Of a DNA stretch of 24,144 nt, positions 4,916 to 12,508 are shown in pieces. Numbering within the stretch: position 1 is the first letter of the stretch; every line of letters starts with the position of its first letter. Below the pieces are notes generated by a model. That model saw only the letters and a list, made by a program, of their open reading frames with translations, had not been told where the DNA came from and made no database searches. This stretch comes from a virus: positions 1 through 24,144 of IMG/VR virus record IMGVR_UViG_3300010430_000441. One strand, 5' to 3'. The translations under genes were made by a program, and so were the position numbers.

Positions 4916-5106
4916 TTCTCGAATGAGGCGCCTTCCACGCTAATATCCTCGTTTTTCTCTAAATCATGGATGCATTGCATATGCGTCCCATCGGGGAGCT
5001 TCAAACTGCAATTACTTATGATGTGCCTGTCATCAGTCTCGCCTTCACGCAGCAATTCACAGCCGGATAAAAGCATCAGGGCGAGGGCAATGGGTGTTTT
5101 AACGAT
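4912..5106 (-). CDS. Small lipoprotein B, apparent AUC start
   Basis: From codon ATC at 5106 the frame gives a 64-residue lipoprotein: (M)VKTPIALALMLLSGC, a short basic N-terminus, a hydrophobic core and a lipobox LSGC with cysteine 16, then a polar domain with two further cysteines (33 and 45). An AGGAG site stands seven bases before the ATC. No ATG, GTG or TTG is available at this place in the frame. The first ATG (5076 downward) overlaps the upstream stop but lies four codons before the lipobox cysteine and would destroy the signal peptide. It resembles the protein encoded just upstream and overlaps the endolysin by four bases. An outer-membrane spanin-like role beside the endolysin is plausible; a point mutation that has killed the start is the alternative. 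Confidence 0.6.
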   Translation of the reverse strand: MVKTPIALALMLLSGCELLREGETDDRHIISNCSLKLPDGTHMQCIHDLEKNEDISVEGASFEK

Positions 5107-5276
5107 TTCTGTTCTCCTGCGTCGTGTTGTTCCTTGCTGGATGTAGTAATGCAGTCTACTTCTAGCATCTCAGTCTCAACCTTGCACCGCGATACAATGT
5201 CATGATCCCGCCGCTGACTCTGGCGGGCAATGTCGCAGCCGGATAGAAACAATATTAGAAGGATTGAATATTTCAT
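5076..5276 (-). CDS. Small lipoprotein A, 66 aa
   Basis: ATG 5276 is chosen over the in-frame TTG 5282 because it overlaps the stop of the spike gene as ATGA and gives a compact lipoprotein signal, MKYSILLILFLSGC, with cysteine 14 as the lipidation site. The mature part has two cysteines (about residues 31 and 42) in a context similar to lipoprotein B (VSRC...VDC against ISNC...MQC), which marks the two as paralogues. The C-terminal 25 residues are read through the start region of gene B in another frame. It should sit in the outer or inner membrane facing the periplasm. A spanin (Rz1-like) role is possible from position, but it lacks the proline-rich body typical of Rz1. Confidence 0.65.
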   Translation of the reverse strand: MKYSILLILFLSGCDIARQSQRRDHDIVSRCKVETEMLEVDCITTSSKEQHDAGEQKSLKHPLPSP

Positions 5277-6442
5277 GGGCAAATAACATCAGTCTCATGG
5301 AGCGGTGGCCCTGGATTATCCCCGTGGCCGATATGAGTATACTCAAACCCACAGAGATAGTTATCATGTTCGAGCGGGTATTCCCCCGGCCACATTGTAT
5401 GGAATGCTGCCAGTGTGCCATGAAAAGTATTACCATAGACTTCGGCTTGACCAGAACGCACATCTGCGCGAAAGCCTATTTTTGTATTCACGGATACGTT
5501 ATTTCTGAATATGTTACCAGTGGACCCCTCTGCAGAATTGACATACCCGGCATCTGTCCCCCCAACATAGTTGTCCTCGATGATCGAATCCTGACCGCGC
5601 CATGACTGGATACCTGCCGAAAAATTGCCGTTGTTGATTATATTGGATACAACATTACTTTTGACAAGCACGCGTTTGCAGTTGTAGTCATAATCCTCCC
5701 CTAGTCTATCCAGGTTGACCCCATGTCCATCGCCAGACGTGCTGCCGGTCATGGTGTCTGTCACATGATTATTGACAACAGATACATCCTCGCAAGCGTG
5801 CAGGCTGATTGCATTGTTTGGCGTTCGTTGCTCGCCTGATCGGTGTATGCGATTACCGTAAATGAATGCGTTTTTAACACCGGCAATGAGTACCCCTGAC
5901 TGACCAACCCGTTCAATAAGATTATTCCGTACAATGATGTTTTCCATCCACACATTATTGTCGATGTTATCTATAGCGTCCTGTTGCTGGTTCCCGTTAT
6001 ATATCCACATGGCCGCACTGATCGGTACGTCATGAATATATAACCCCTCCAGAATTATATTCTTTACCGGGACTCCGGGTTCCGAATACAACCAGATACC
6101 GGTACTCTTTGAATTGGTAAACTCAATATCTCGGATCGTTATATCTTGTGCGGCAATGCCCCATACACCGTACCAGTCTTTCTGGTCTCCATCGACAAGC
6201 GGCAACTCCCCTTCCCCGTAAGACTGGTATGTGACACCGTTTACCGTTTGTATATAAGACTTCCATGTATCACCACGTTTCAGGTTGACCGTATCACCCG
6301 CCTCTATATTGTTATAGGCGTGCATTAATGTCGCCCACGGCGATGGGCGAGTGCCTGGATTGGTATTATCCCCGCTATTGGCGATGTAATAATCCTGCGC
6401 GAATACAGGCAGAGACAACAGAAAAAGCACCAGGAATCTCAT
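5273..6442 (-). CDS. Exported right-handed beta-helix protein, spike paralogue
   Basis: The 389-residue product opens with a Sec signal peptide, MRFLVLFLLSLPVFA, with cleavage expected before QDYY. The mature part starts with a module shared with the next spike (DYYIANSG, PWATL, a GDTV..KRGDTW turn, then NGVTYQSYGEG and LVDG). It continues as a chain of parallel beta-helix rungs rich in NNxV/I, such as IIVRNNLIERVGQSGVLIAG and VSVVNNHVTDT. Beta-helix folds in phage usually serve as tail spikes binding or cutting surface polysaccharide, but virion spikes do not carry signal peptides. This one should be exported by the infected cell. It overlaps both neighbours as ATGA. A polysaccharide lyase or hydrolase activity is possible; no catalytic set is identifiable by eye. 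Confidence 0.8.
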   Translation of the reverse strand: MRFLVLFLLSLPVFAQDYYIANSGDNTNPGTRPSPWATLMHAYNNIEAGDTVNLKRGDTWKSYIQTVNGVTYQSYGEGELPLVDGDQKDWYGVWGIAAQDITIRDIEFTNSKSTGIWLYSEPGVPVKNIILEGLYIHDVPISAAMWIYNGNQQQDAIDNIDNNVWMENIIVRNNLIERVGQSGVLIAGVKNAFIYGNRIHRSGEQRTPNNAISLHACEDVSVVNNHVTDTMTGSTSGDGHGVNLDRLGEDYDYNCKRVLVKSNVVSNIINNGNFSAGIQSWRGQDSIIEDNYVGGTDAGYVNSAEGSTGNIFRNNVSVNTKIGFRADVRSGQAEVYGNTFHGTLAAFHTMWPGEYPLEHDNYLCGFEYTHIGHGDNPGPPLHETDVICP

Positions 6443-8196
6443 GATAAATTTTCCGTGTGTGTCGTATAATGCGTGCTCTGTACGCCACCCCTGTCGGCGT
6501 TTGTATCCGGGTACGGTTCGTTATTATGGGCTGCACTGGTAGGGCGAATCTCTGTATTCTGCCACCACTTGCTTACACTGTTATATGCTGGGGAAGATAT
6601 CGTTGGCACGTAATCAACATCAAGGAGCGGGTCTTCAAACGTAGAATTTACACCTTCTTTGCCTGTACCAATGAATCCAGCAAGGTCATATAGTGTTGCG
6701 CCGTCATCGAATATAAATGTATGCTTTGTGTTGTAGTAGATGTTATTGTCGCCCGTATAATTCACCCCGGCGAATACCGCCTTAGAGCTATTAATTAATA
6801 TACAGCCCTGCATATCGAAATCGGCAGTTTCCGAGATAACGACATCCCCATAGGCTCTTTGGATGGCTGGCGATACGTTGTAGCCGTTATTGTGGAATGT
6901 GCAATTTTTTATTGTGCCCACACTAGTCCCAACGTTAGCAGTTCCAGTCTTGGAGTTATTATGTATCCTGCAACCTTCCATCCTAAGTGTGCATGTATCA
7001 TGTACTGATACACCATCGCCGCCAGCACCGTCATAATCTTTGTTACCCGAGAATGATACCTCGCACCCGATGACAGTCATAGCAACCCCATTGATCCCGT
7101 TTATCCCGTCCTGAGCAGATGTTGATACGAAAGTATTTTGTATAATAGCCGTTCCGGTGTCCGCACGAATTCCGTTCCATGCATTCACGCCATCGAATCC
7201 ATTATTAGCCACCACGGAATCATATATCTCAAGCCCTGCATTGGATGTTTCTGTGGTTATGCCGCCCCGAGTATTATTACTTACATTGCAATTGAATATC
7301 CGTGTCTTCTGGCCGTTTGTGTTGATGCCATTTAGTGTCGCGTACTGGATATTACAATTAACCAAATCAACAACGCTTGTCCCAACAATTGCCACCCCGT
7401 CCTGGGGTGATCCACCCATAATAAGACCTTTTATCAGTAAAGGCTTTCCCGCATCTCCACCATGTATATAATTATTAGCAAGCGGGTTGTTTACAATCAG
7501 CCCATCTACATAACCGGCCTCTACTGTGTCATAACGAAAATACCCCGGCACGATGGCAGCCGCATTCCTATACCATGAGTCAATAAAACAATCACGGACA
7601 ATGCTTCGCGCCGAAGCATTAACATAGATTGCAGCAAAATTAGCATTCGTCGGTAGTGCGGTAGTCTGCCCGTGAACAACACAACCTTCAATTAGGCAGT
7701 CACCCCCATTGCCGTCACAACGAATACCATACTCATCACCCTGATATACATAACAGTCGGATATTGTTATGAACGATGACGTACCTGACAAGCGAACACC
7801 TGTACCCGGATTTCCGGCGGCGTGGTTCTTGAATACGCAGCCATGAACACTCCCATTTGAGGATGTTCCGGTATACCAAACGGCATTTGTTGTGTATCCG
7901 TTGAATTCAAGATTATCCACATTGACGTTATCCAAATTGTTAATAAACAACGTGGTACCTGTACCGTTGCCGTCAATAACAGGGTTTGCCCCTGTACCAT
8001 AATAGGTATATGTGATCCCGCCAGCAGCTGGGGTCAATAATCCGATAAACGCATCAGTTCTATTAAACTGAACAACGTCGCCGGTTGTCGCCGTGGCGTT
8101 CACTTTTGTAATAGTTTCCCACGGAGTAGTATCCGTCAACCCATCATTGGCATCACTGCCGCCATTCCCAGCACTAGCCACATAATAATCAGTCAT
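6439..8196 (-). CDS. Beta-helix tail spike
   Basis: This 585-residue protein begins MTDYYVASAGNGGSDANDGL, the module that also opens the exported paralogue downstream. It then runs as a long right-handed parallel beta-helix with many N/G-rich rungs (VNVDNLEFNGYTTNAV, SFITISDCYVYQGDEYGIRC, DVVISETADFDMQGCILINS). No signal peptide is present. The position after small tail-anchor genes and before lysis genes is where receptor-binding spikes are usually encoded. The likely role is host-surface binding, perhaps with depolymerase activity; catalytic residues cannot be assigned by eye. It starts three bases after the stop of the upstream fibre gene, with GGGAG before the ATG. Confidence 0.85.
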   Translation of the reverse strand: MTDYYVASAGNGGSDANDGLTDTTPWETITKVNATATTGDVVQFNRTDAFIGLLTPAAGGITYTYYGTGANPVIDGNGTGTTLFINNLDNVNVDNLEFNGYTTNAVWYTGTSSNGSVHGCVFKNHAAGNPGTGVRLSGTSSFITISDCYVYQGDEYGIRCDGNGGDCLIEGCVVHGQTTALPTNANFAAIYVNASARSIVRDCFIDSWYRNAAAIVPGYFRYDTVEAGYVDGLIVNNPLANNYIHGGDAGKPLLIKGLIMGGSPQDGVAIVGTSVVDLVNCNIQYATLNGINTNGQKTRIFNCNVSNNTRGGITTETSNAGLEIYDSVVANNGFDGVNAWNGIRADTGTAIIQNTFVSTSAQDGINGINGVAMTVIGCEVSFSGNKDYDGAGGDGVSVHDTCTLRMEGCRIHNNSKTGTANVGTSVGTIKNCTFHNNGYNVSPAIQRAYGDVVISETADFDMQGCILINSSKAVFAGVNYTGDNNIYYNTKHTFIFDDGATLYDLAGFIGTGKEGVNSTFEDPLLDVDYVPTISSPAYNSVSKWWQNTEIRPTSAAHNNEPYPDTNADRGGVQSTHYTTHTENLS

Positions 8197-8199
8197 ACC

Positions 8200-8628
8200 C
8201 TATCTCCCGAATACAGATGTAATCGTTTGTGTGCCGGATGCAGCCTGGTAGGCAATATATTTTGATGTTGATGCCCGGCGGAATAAATCTATACCCGGCG
8301 CTGCCACTGCATTACCAATGTCATTCAGTGCCTCCAGATAGGTTGCTCCCACACCAAGATTAACATTTGCCGCACCCTGATTGTTTATGGCGACTCGGAT
8401 AGTTCGTGTCGATAATCGCTCTACAAGTGGCGTTGTTGTAACATCAAAAGTCCCTGAATAGATACTTTGGACGAATGCATTGGCATAGTCTTTCAATTGC
8501 AGGAGCGTGCATCCCTGCATTTTATCATCACCCGTGGCATCTGGATCGACAAGCCCAATGACATCATTATCCTTCGGAGTATGATCAGGGATTTTAGCGG
8601 CGGCGGCTGTGTAAGTAAGATCGGCCAT
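8200..8628 (-). CDS. Tail fibre/anchor-type protein, 142 aa
   Basis: The N-terminal 45 residues (MADLTYTAAAAKIPDHTPKD, NDVIGLVDPDATGDD, LLQLKDYANAF) follow a pattern frequent in phage tail-fibre and structural proteins, where this segment probably attaches to the virion. The remaining 95 residues are beta-rich (RTIRVAINNQGAANVNLGVG) and could form a trimeric stalk or jelly-roll. GAGGAG precedes the ATG. It lies directly upstream of the spike and probably links or decorates it. A shortened copy of its N-terminus is encoded just before it. Confidence 0.65.
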   Translation of the reverse strand: MADLTYTAAAAKIPDHTPKDNDVIGLVDPDATGDDKMQGCTLLQLKDYANAFVQSIYSGTFDVTTTPLVERLSTRTIRVAINNQGAANVNLGVGATYLEALNDIGNAVAAPGIDLFRRASTSKYIAYQAASGTQTITSVFGR

Positions 8629-8629
8629 A

Positions 8630-8779
8630 TCAACTCCTCAGATAAGTTTGTAATTGCAATAATGTGATGCCCTGATTCTTGTCTGCATTATCGGGATCGG
8701 TTACGCCAATGACATCGGTGTCCTTCGGTACGCGGGTATCGTCCTTGTTATTTGCTTCGATATAGGTTATGTCAGCCAT
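8630..8779 (-). CDS. 49-aa duplicate of the tail-anchor segment
   Basis: ATG 8779 is preceded by GGAGG nine bases upstream. The 49-residue product (MADITYIEANNKDDTRVPKD, TDVIGVTDPDNADKNQG, ITLLQLQTYLRS) aligns along its whole length with the N-terminus of the next gene's protein, including the conserved DVIG and LLQL positions. It stops where the neighbour continues into its stalk domain. It therefore looks like a free-standing anchor or capping module arising by partial gene duplication. One base separates its stop from the next start. It is below a 60-residue cut-off and easy to miss. Confidence 0.7.
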   Translation of the reverse strand: MADITYIEANNKDDTRVPKDTDVIGVTDPDNADKNQGITLLQLQTYLRS

Positions 8780-8797
8780 CTAAACCACCTCCTTTCC

Positions 8798-9049
8798 TCA
8801 TAACGACAAATTAAACCTGAGTATAGTACCGCCGTGTGATTTCCAGCTTACAAGGCCGGTATCTGTATTGAAAAACATGGAGTTTTCATTAGCAGTAGCA
8901 CCATCTATTTCTGGCAAAGTTATACCGTCTGCTAGCTGTGCCTGAATAATTAAGATAAGCGCCAGCAAGCTAACGCCATTTTCATTTATTTCACCGGCAT
9001 CTATTGCCGGTATATCCCCTGATGCCAGTATGTCCGTTAACTCAGCCAT
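8798..9049 (-). CDS. Small structural protein, 83 aa
   Basis: ATG 9049 lies eight bases inside the end of the upstream gene. The first third is acidic and polar (MAELTDILASGDIPAIDAGE); the middle is a hydrophobic helix (GVSLLALILIIQAQLADGI) that is amphipathic enough to be either a coiled coil or a membrane helix. The C-terminus (NENSMFFNTDTGLVSWKSHG) resembles the short beta caps of phage fibre proteins. A small tail protein is likely given its neighbours; a holin cannot be excluded but is less likely at this place. Confidence 0.6.
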   Translation of the reverse strand: MAELTDILASGDIPAIDAGEINENGVSLLALILIIQAQLADGITLPEIDGATANENSMFFNTDTGLVSWKSHGGTILRFNLSL

Positions 9050-9953
9050 GCGTTACAAGAACTCCTGAATATGTGACTGGTTGTCCTAGATATGTTACAA
9101 AAGCAGCAACAAAGTTTTCCAATAACCAGTCTCCACCACTCTCAGTCTTCCATCTACCACCTGATTCTGTAGCCCATCCGTTATTTACGACTGGAGGAAA
9201 ACCTGGCAGAGATGAAACATCTACCGGAAAGCTAACCACATCCTCCAGGGGTTCCCCTGAATCAGTCCTTACCAAGTCGCCGGTTACTTCTGCATATGAC
9301 CATGTGACATCACTGTCATTAAACAGTGTTTCATTAATGTTATAGGTAATACTGAAACCGGGTAGTCCTGATGACCCTGAAACAGTAACAGCAGTTGTCC
9401 CGCCAAAAGTAACACCCAGCGTTTCAGTGCCGCCTATTTCCCTGTCGAACCGCAACACAATGACACTCTGACTGGTAGCTGTTGCTGACAACAGGACAGG
9501 AGGATTAAGGCAGTTATCTGCATTCCAGTTAAAGCTGCGGACGAATGCTGTATCTGGCGCTAATGCACCGTCGTTATAATCACCGACATTCTCATCATAT
9601 GAAACGGTAACAACATCACCGGCAACCAATGGGGTATCCCACGCACCTGTATAACTGATGTCATTCTGTCCCGATGTTAAGGCACCTGATAATGTATAAT
9701 TATTTCCGCCGGTTGCGGTAATCGTTATGCCTAGTGTGCCATCTGTAAAAAACACAGGAGCTGTGAAATCAAGCGCAACATTGCCACCACCCGCGCAATC
9801 CTCCCCATCAGTCCATCCCTGAAACGGCTTAGGCGCACCGAACAACGTATCATCCATCAGCCTGTTAGCTAACGCATAGGTATGCTGACCAACACGCTGG
9901 AACATGGCCGAACGCTTGCGCATTAACAATAATGGTCTAATACGTTGCTTCAT
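9042..9953 (-). CDS. Structural protein with Ig-like beta domains, 303 aa
   Basis: The product has a basic N-terminus (MKQRIRPLLLMRKRSAMFQR) and a short linker followed by two beta-sandwich-like modules. These contain NYTLSGALTSGQNDISYTGA...LVAGDVVTVSYDENVGDYND and LLSATATSQSVIVLRFDREI...FSITYNI, the typical strand pattern of SwmB- or Ig-like repeats of about 90 residues each. It ends in a short repeated GWATESGGRWKTESGGDWLLE stretch. Ig-like modules in phage decorate tails and capsids and help weak binding to cell surfaces. AGGAG precedes the ATG by seven bases. No enzyme motif is seen. Confidence 0.65.
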   Translation of the reverse strand: MKQRIRPLLLMRKRSAMFQRVGQHTYALANRLMDDTLFGAPKPFQGWTDGEDCAGGGNVALDFTAPVFFTDGTLGITITATGGNNYTLSGALTSGQNDISYTGAWDTPLVAGDVVTVSYDENVGDYNDGALAPDTAFVRSFNWNADNCLNPPVLLSATATSQSVIVLRFDREIGGTETLGVTFGGTTAVTVSGSSGLPGFSITYNINETLFNDSDVTWSYAEVTGDLVRTDSGEPLEDVVSFPVDVSSLPGFPPVVNNGWATESGGRWKTESGGDWLLENFVAAFVTYLGQPVTYSGVLVTHG

Positions 9954-9971
9954 GTTGGATACTCCTGTTTT

Positions 9972-9991
9972 ACAGTCTCCCGAAGGGCTGT
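9972..9991 (-). other. Intercistronic hairpin with UUCG loop
   Basis: On the - strand ACAG and CTGT flank CCC-TTCG-GG with a small internal loop, four bases after the stop of the 9996-10715 gene. There is no T-run. It may be an RNA-stability or processing element between two structural genes. Confidence 0.35.
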
Positions 9992-9995
9992 TTAT

Positions 9996-10715
9996 CTAAT
10001 ATCTAACTACATGGAAGGCAAAGTTTATCTGCGATATAGTTAACTCATTATTTGTGTGATTAATGAACTTTGTATAAACACGGAAATTACTGTTATTTGA
10101 TATATGAACATTTGTTACGTATCCAAAGTCGATGCTAGCCCCCAGACAGGTTGCGACAACTGCTATGTCCTGCGTATTAAGCGTATGCGTTACGGTACAC
10201 TCTCCTGTCGGATTATCCCATACCGCAGTCCAGCCTGTATTACCCTCAACAGTTCCATTTGTTAGTACAGTGCCATTAAATACAATGCTTGACGATGAAG
10301 CTATTGCATCTGCAATCCCAGCCGGATCACCAACAGGGCTAAACCCCGCTTCAACCACTGACACAGTGGTTAGACTTGTACCACCATCCACCGCAATAGT
10401 AAGTACTTGCGCGATATTGGATGTTATTGTTCCGTATAATATTCCTGCCGGAGTGTCGGTTAACTTTACACGCTGACCTGCAACATAAAGGGGGATAGCC
10501 TCAGAGAATGTAACGGTATCCGACCCTGTGGAAGATATCGTATAACCAAAATCTCTCCACTCCATTGTGTTATAATAACGTCTGACAGTGGCTTGGGATT
10601 CACGCTGACAATCGTTTAACTGGGCGACGGTTGTACCATCCTCCTGCGCTGCATCCGGTGGGGTAAAGGCGTTCATGCCGTCGCCGGTAGTTGTCCAGTC
10701 TTTAAGCTCAATCAT
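9996..10715 (-). CDS. Structural protein, probable tail fibre component, 239 aa
   Basis: The protein begins MIELKDWTTTGDGMNAFTPP, with a helical segment carrying DCQRESQATVRRYYNTMEWR near residues 35-54. It continues as a beta-rich body (FGYTISSTGSDTVTFSEA and repeated T/V/S/G strands). The early segment resembles N-terminal regions of fibre proteins that dock to the virion. No strong ribosome binding site precedes ATG 10715, unlike most neighbours, so translation may depend on reading of the upstream gene. The spacer upstream holds a small frame on the opposite strand. Confidence 0.65.
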   Translation of the reverse strand: MIELKDWTTTGDGMNAFTPPDAAQEDGTTVAQLNDCQRESQATVRRYYNTMEWRDFGYTISSTGSDTVTFSEAIPLYVAGQRVKLTDTPAGILYGTITSNIAQVLTIAVDGGTSLTTVSVVEAGFSPVGDPAGIADAIASSSSIVFNGTVLTNGTVEGNTGWTAVWDNPTGECTVTHTLNTQDIAVVATCLGASIDFGYVTNVHISNNSNFRVYTKFINHTNNELTISQINFAFHVVRY

Positions 10716-10726
10716 AAGGAGTCACC

Positions 10727-10810
10727 ATGTGTATCGACATTGTTTTATCGTTGCTTAGAACGCTGATATTCATTGCATTAGCGTACTTCTGGCTATTCAT
10801 TGTCTTCTAG
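10727..10810 (+). CDS. Candidate 27-aa hydrophobic peptide antisense to the late operon
   Basis: On the + strand AAGGAG sits six bases before ATG 10727, and the frame runs 27 codons to TAG at 10808. The peptide (MCIDIVLSLLRTLIFIALAY then FWLFIVF) is a single hydrophobic helix with one arginine, a typical membrane microprotein. It fills the gap between two - strand genes and overlaps the last 18 bases of the 10793-12508 gene. Against it: the whole surrounding region is transcribed from the other strand, no convincing + promoter was found, and short hydrophobic frames can arise by chance. The strength of the ribosome binding site is the main support. Confidence 0.35.
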   Translation: MCIDIVLSLLRTLIFIALAYFWLFIVF

Positions 10811-12508
10811 CATCTCCGCACCTATTAGTGTCGGTATTCTGGCTGCATGTACCTTTAATGCATTTATATCTGTTTTTGGTATCACTGCGCCACGCGCCAG
10901 CCAATTAACAAACTTCGGATTTACCATTTGCCTGGCAAGCATGTTCTGAGGTATAGCTGCAGACCCCATCGTTAGCGCCGTTAATGGGTTAGAAACAACA
11001 TTTAATGCGCTTGCAACAGGCGCTGTGTTTGAGAAATTCCTGGCAGTTGCAGAGTCCTTTAATGCCTCGATAACCTTTCCAAGATTATCTAATGCTGCCC
11101 TTGTTTCCTTATAACGGCTACCACCAAACATACTTGTTTTTGCTTCTGGCGATAATGAATTCCATCTTGTTAAGAATGTATCAGGCGAAAATACATCACC
11201 ACCCATATTCTGCTTGCCGGGTGTAGCCATACCCATGCGGTCGATTGTGGTTGATACAACATCATTCCACTGATTGGGCGTTACATTGTTCCGTACTTTG
11301 GCAATCCTTTTACCGGAGTCTTTAGAACCTTCCATCATCCACTTATATGCCTTGTCATCACGCTTGATAAGGGTCTCCAGTGTTGGCTTGTCTACGTTGT
11401 TGTAATAACGCGTATATCTGTCTAATATTCTGGATTGCTGCAATGCTCCCTGTTCTTTGGCTACATTGGTCAAGTCATCAAGTAGCCCACCGTAAACCCT
11501 TTTACCCTGCTGCCCTTCAAGCCCAACATAGCCACCGGCAACCTTTGGCATTTCAAGTTTACCGCCTAAATGAGTCCTGGCCTGCCTTACGGCGTCATAA
11601 GGAAGAGACTCAACCCCCTCTGGCAAATCCTTGGTGATCCCAAGAATACCTTTTGATTCGCTTATAGCCGGGCCCATGAACTTCCTTGCTCCAGGGGCTA
11701 ATGCTTTTTCCCCTGCCATTTGTTCAAGTAACCCACGGGAACCTTCCATGCTCACAGGGGTTGTTTTCCCAATCTTATTAACTAGTGCATCTTCAAGCGC
11801 ATTCCTTCTTACGCCGAATCTACCCTGAGCACCCTTTGCTCCACCTGCAAGAACATCCCCAGCACCCTGGGTTGTCATCCTGCGTCCCCCCGCTAACTGA
11901 GCTATTCTTGAAGCCTCTTCGCCTGATTGCCTGAGCACGTCATCAGAATATTGGCGCATGAAGTTCGCAGATCCTGGCGCTTTGGCTAATGCTTCCTCCA
12001 TTGTCTGCAGGAACCTGTTACCCGATGCTGTACCGGCAGACGGACCAGGTATATTAGCGTTAGCGAATGCGTTTGAAACATCCATAGCTTCGCCACCCAT
12101 CATGCGATTTGCCCCAGGTTTCAGCATTTTACTAACCTGCTTACCTGCGTAATTAAGCACATCACCGCCTATCTTCTGCCCTAGCATGTTCACACCGACA
12201 TTCTTTGCAGCACCTAACAGCCCAGTCTCTTCAGGCTGGCCCCCGCCTATATACTTGTTAGACAGGTCGTACATTTGCCCCCCGCTTTCAGCACCAAGGC
12301 CAGCCCCTGCAATAGCACCCAATGGACCCCCAGCAGCCCCGCCGAATCCACCAACGATACCGCCAAGCACTTCAGCCCCCATTCTGGGCCAATTCATGCC
12401 ACGGTCTTCCTTGGGTAGCTGCGCAAGCAAGTCTTCCCTTGTTGCCCCTTCAGGGCCTTCAAGTTCGTACTTTTTGCCGTCTGGTGCCGTGATCTGGTAT
12501 GTAGCCAT
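10793..12508 (-). CDS. Large ejection/internal virion protein
   Basis: The 571-residue product begins with a short domain, MATYQITAPDGKKYELEGPE followed by GATREDLLAQL, common at the N-terminus of phage structural and ejection proteins. Residues about 44-78 are a glycine/alanine zipper (VLGGIVGGFGGAAGG, GAIAGAGLGAESGG) able to insert in membranes. The rest is helical, with coiled-coil-like stretches. Podoviruses eject such proteins with their DNA to build a channel across the envelope (compare P22 gp7/gp16/gp20 and T7 gp14-16). No lysozyme motif is visible. It is the third of three consecutive genes of this type and is joined to the upstream gene by a TAATG overlap. Confidence 0.75.
   Translation of the reverse strand: MATYQITAPDGKKYELEGPEGATREDLLAQLPKEDRGMNWPRMGAEVLGGIVGGFGGAAGGPLGAIAGAGLGAESGGQMYDLSNKYIGGGQPEETGLLGAAKNVGVNMLGQKIGGDVLNYAGKQVSKMLKPGANRMMGGEAMDVSNAFANANIPGPSAGTASGNRFLQTMEEALAKAPGSANFMRQYSDDVLRQSGEEASRIAQLAGGRRMTTQGAGDVLAGGAKGAQGRFGVRRNALEDALVNKIGKTTPVSMEGSRGLLEQMAGEKALAPGARKFMGPAISESKGILGITKDLPEGVESLPYDAVRQARTHLGGKLEMPKVAGGYVGLEGQQGKRVYGGLLDDLTNVAKEQGALQQSRILDRYTRYYNNVDKPTLETLIKRDDKAYKWMMEGSKDSGKRIAKVRNNVTPNQWNDVVSTTIDRMGMATPGKQNMGGDVFSPDTFLTRWNSLSPEAKTSMFGGSRYKETRAALDNLGKVIEALKDSATARNFSNTAPVASALNVVSNPLTALTMGSAAIPQNMLARQMVNPKFVNWLARGAVIPKTDINALKVHAARIPTLIGAEMLEDNE

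Noticed and set aside
5264-5605. + strand 113-aa frame within the exported beta-helix gene
   Set aside because: Antisense shadow of a convincing gene with signal peptide and beta-helix rungs.
10708-10800. - strand 30-codon frame bridging two structural genes
   Set aside because: It overlaps both neighbours and might carry ribosomes across the gap, but has only a weak ribosome binding site and no recognisable product. Left unannotated and discussed with the antisense peptide.
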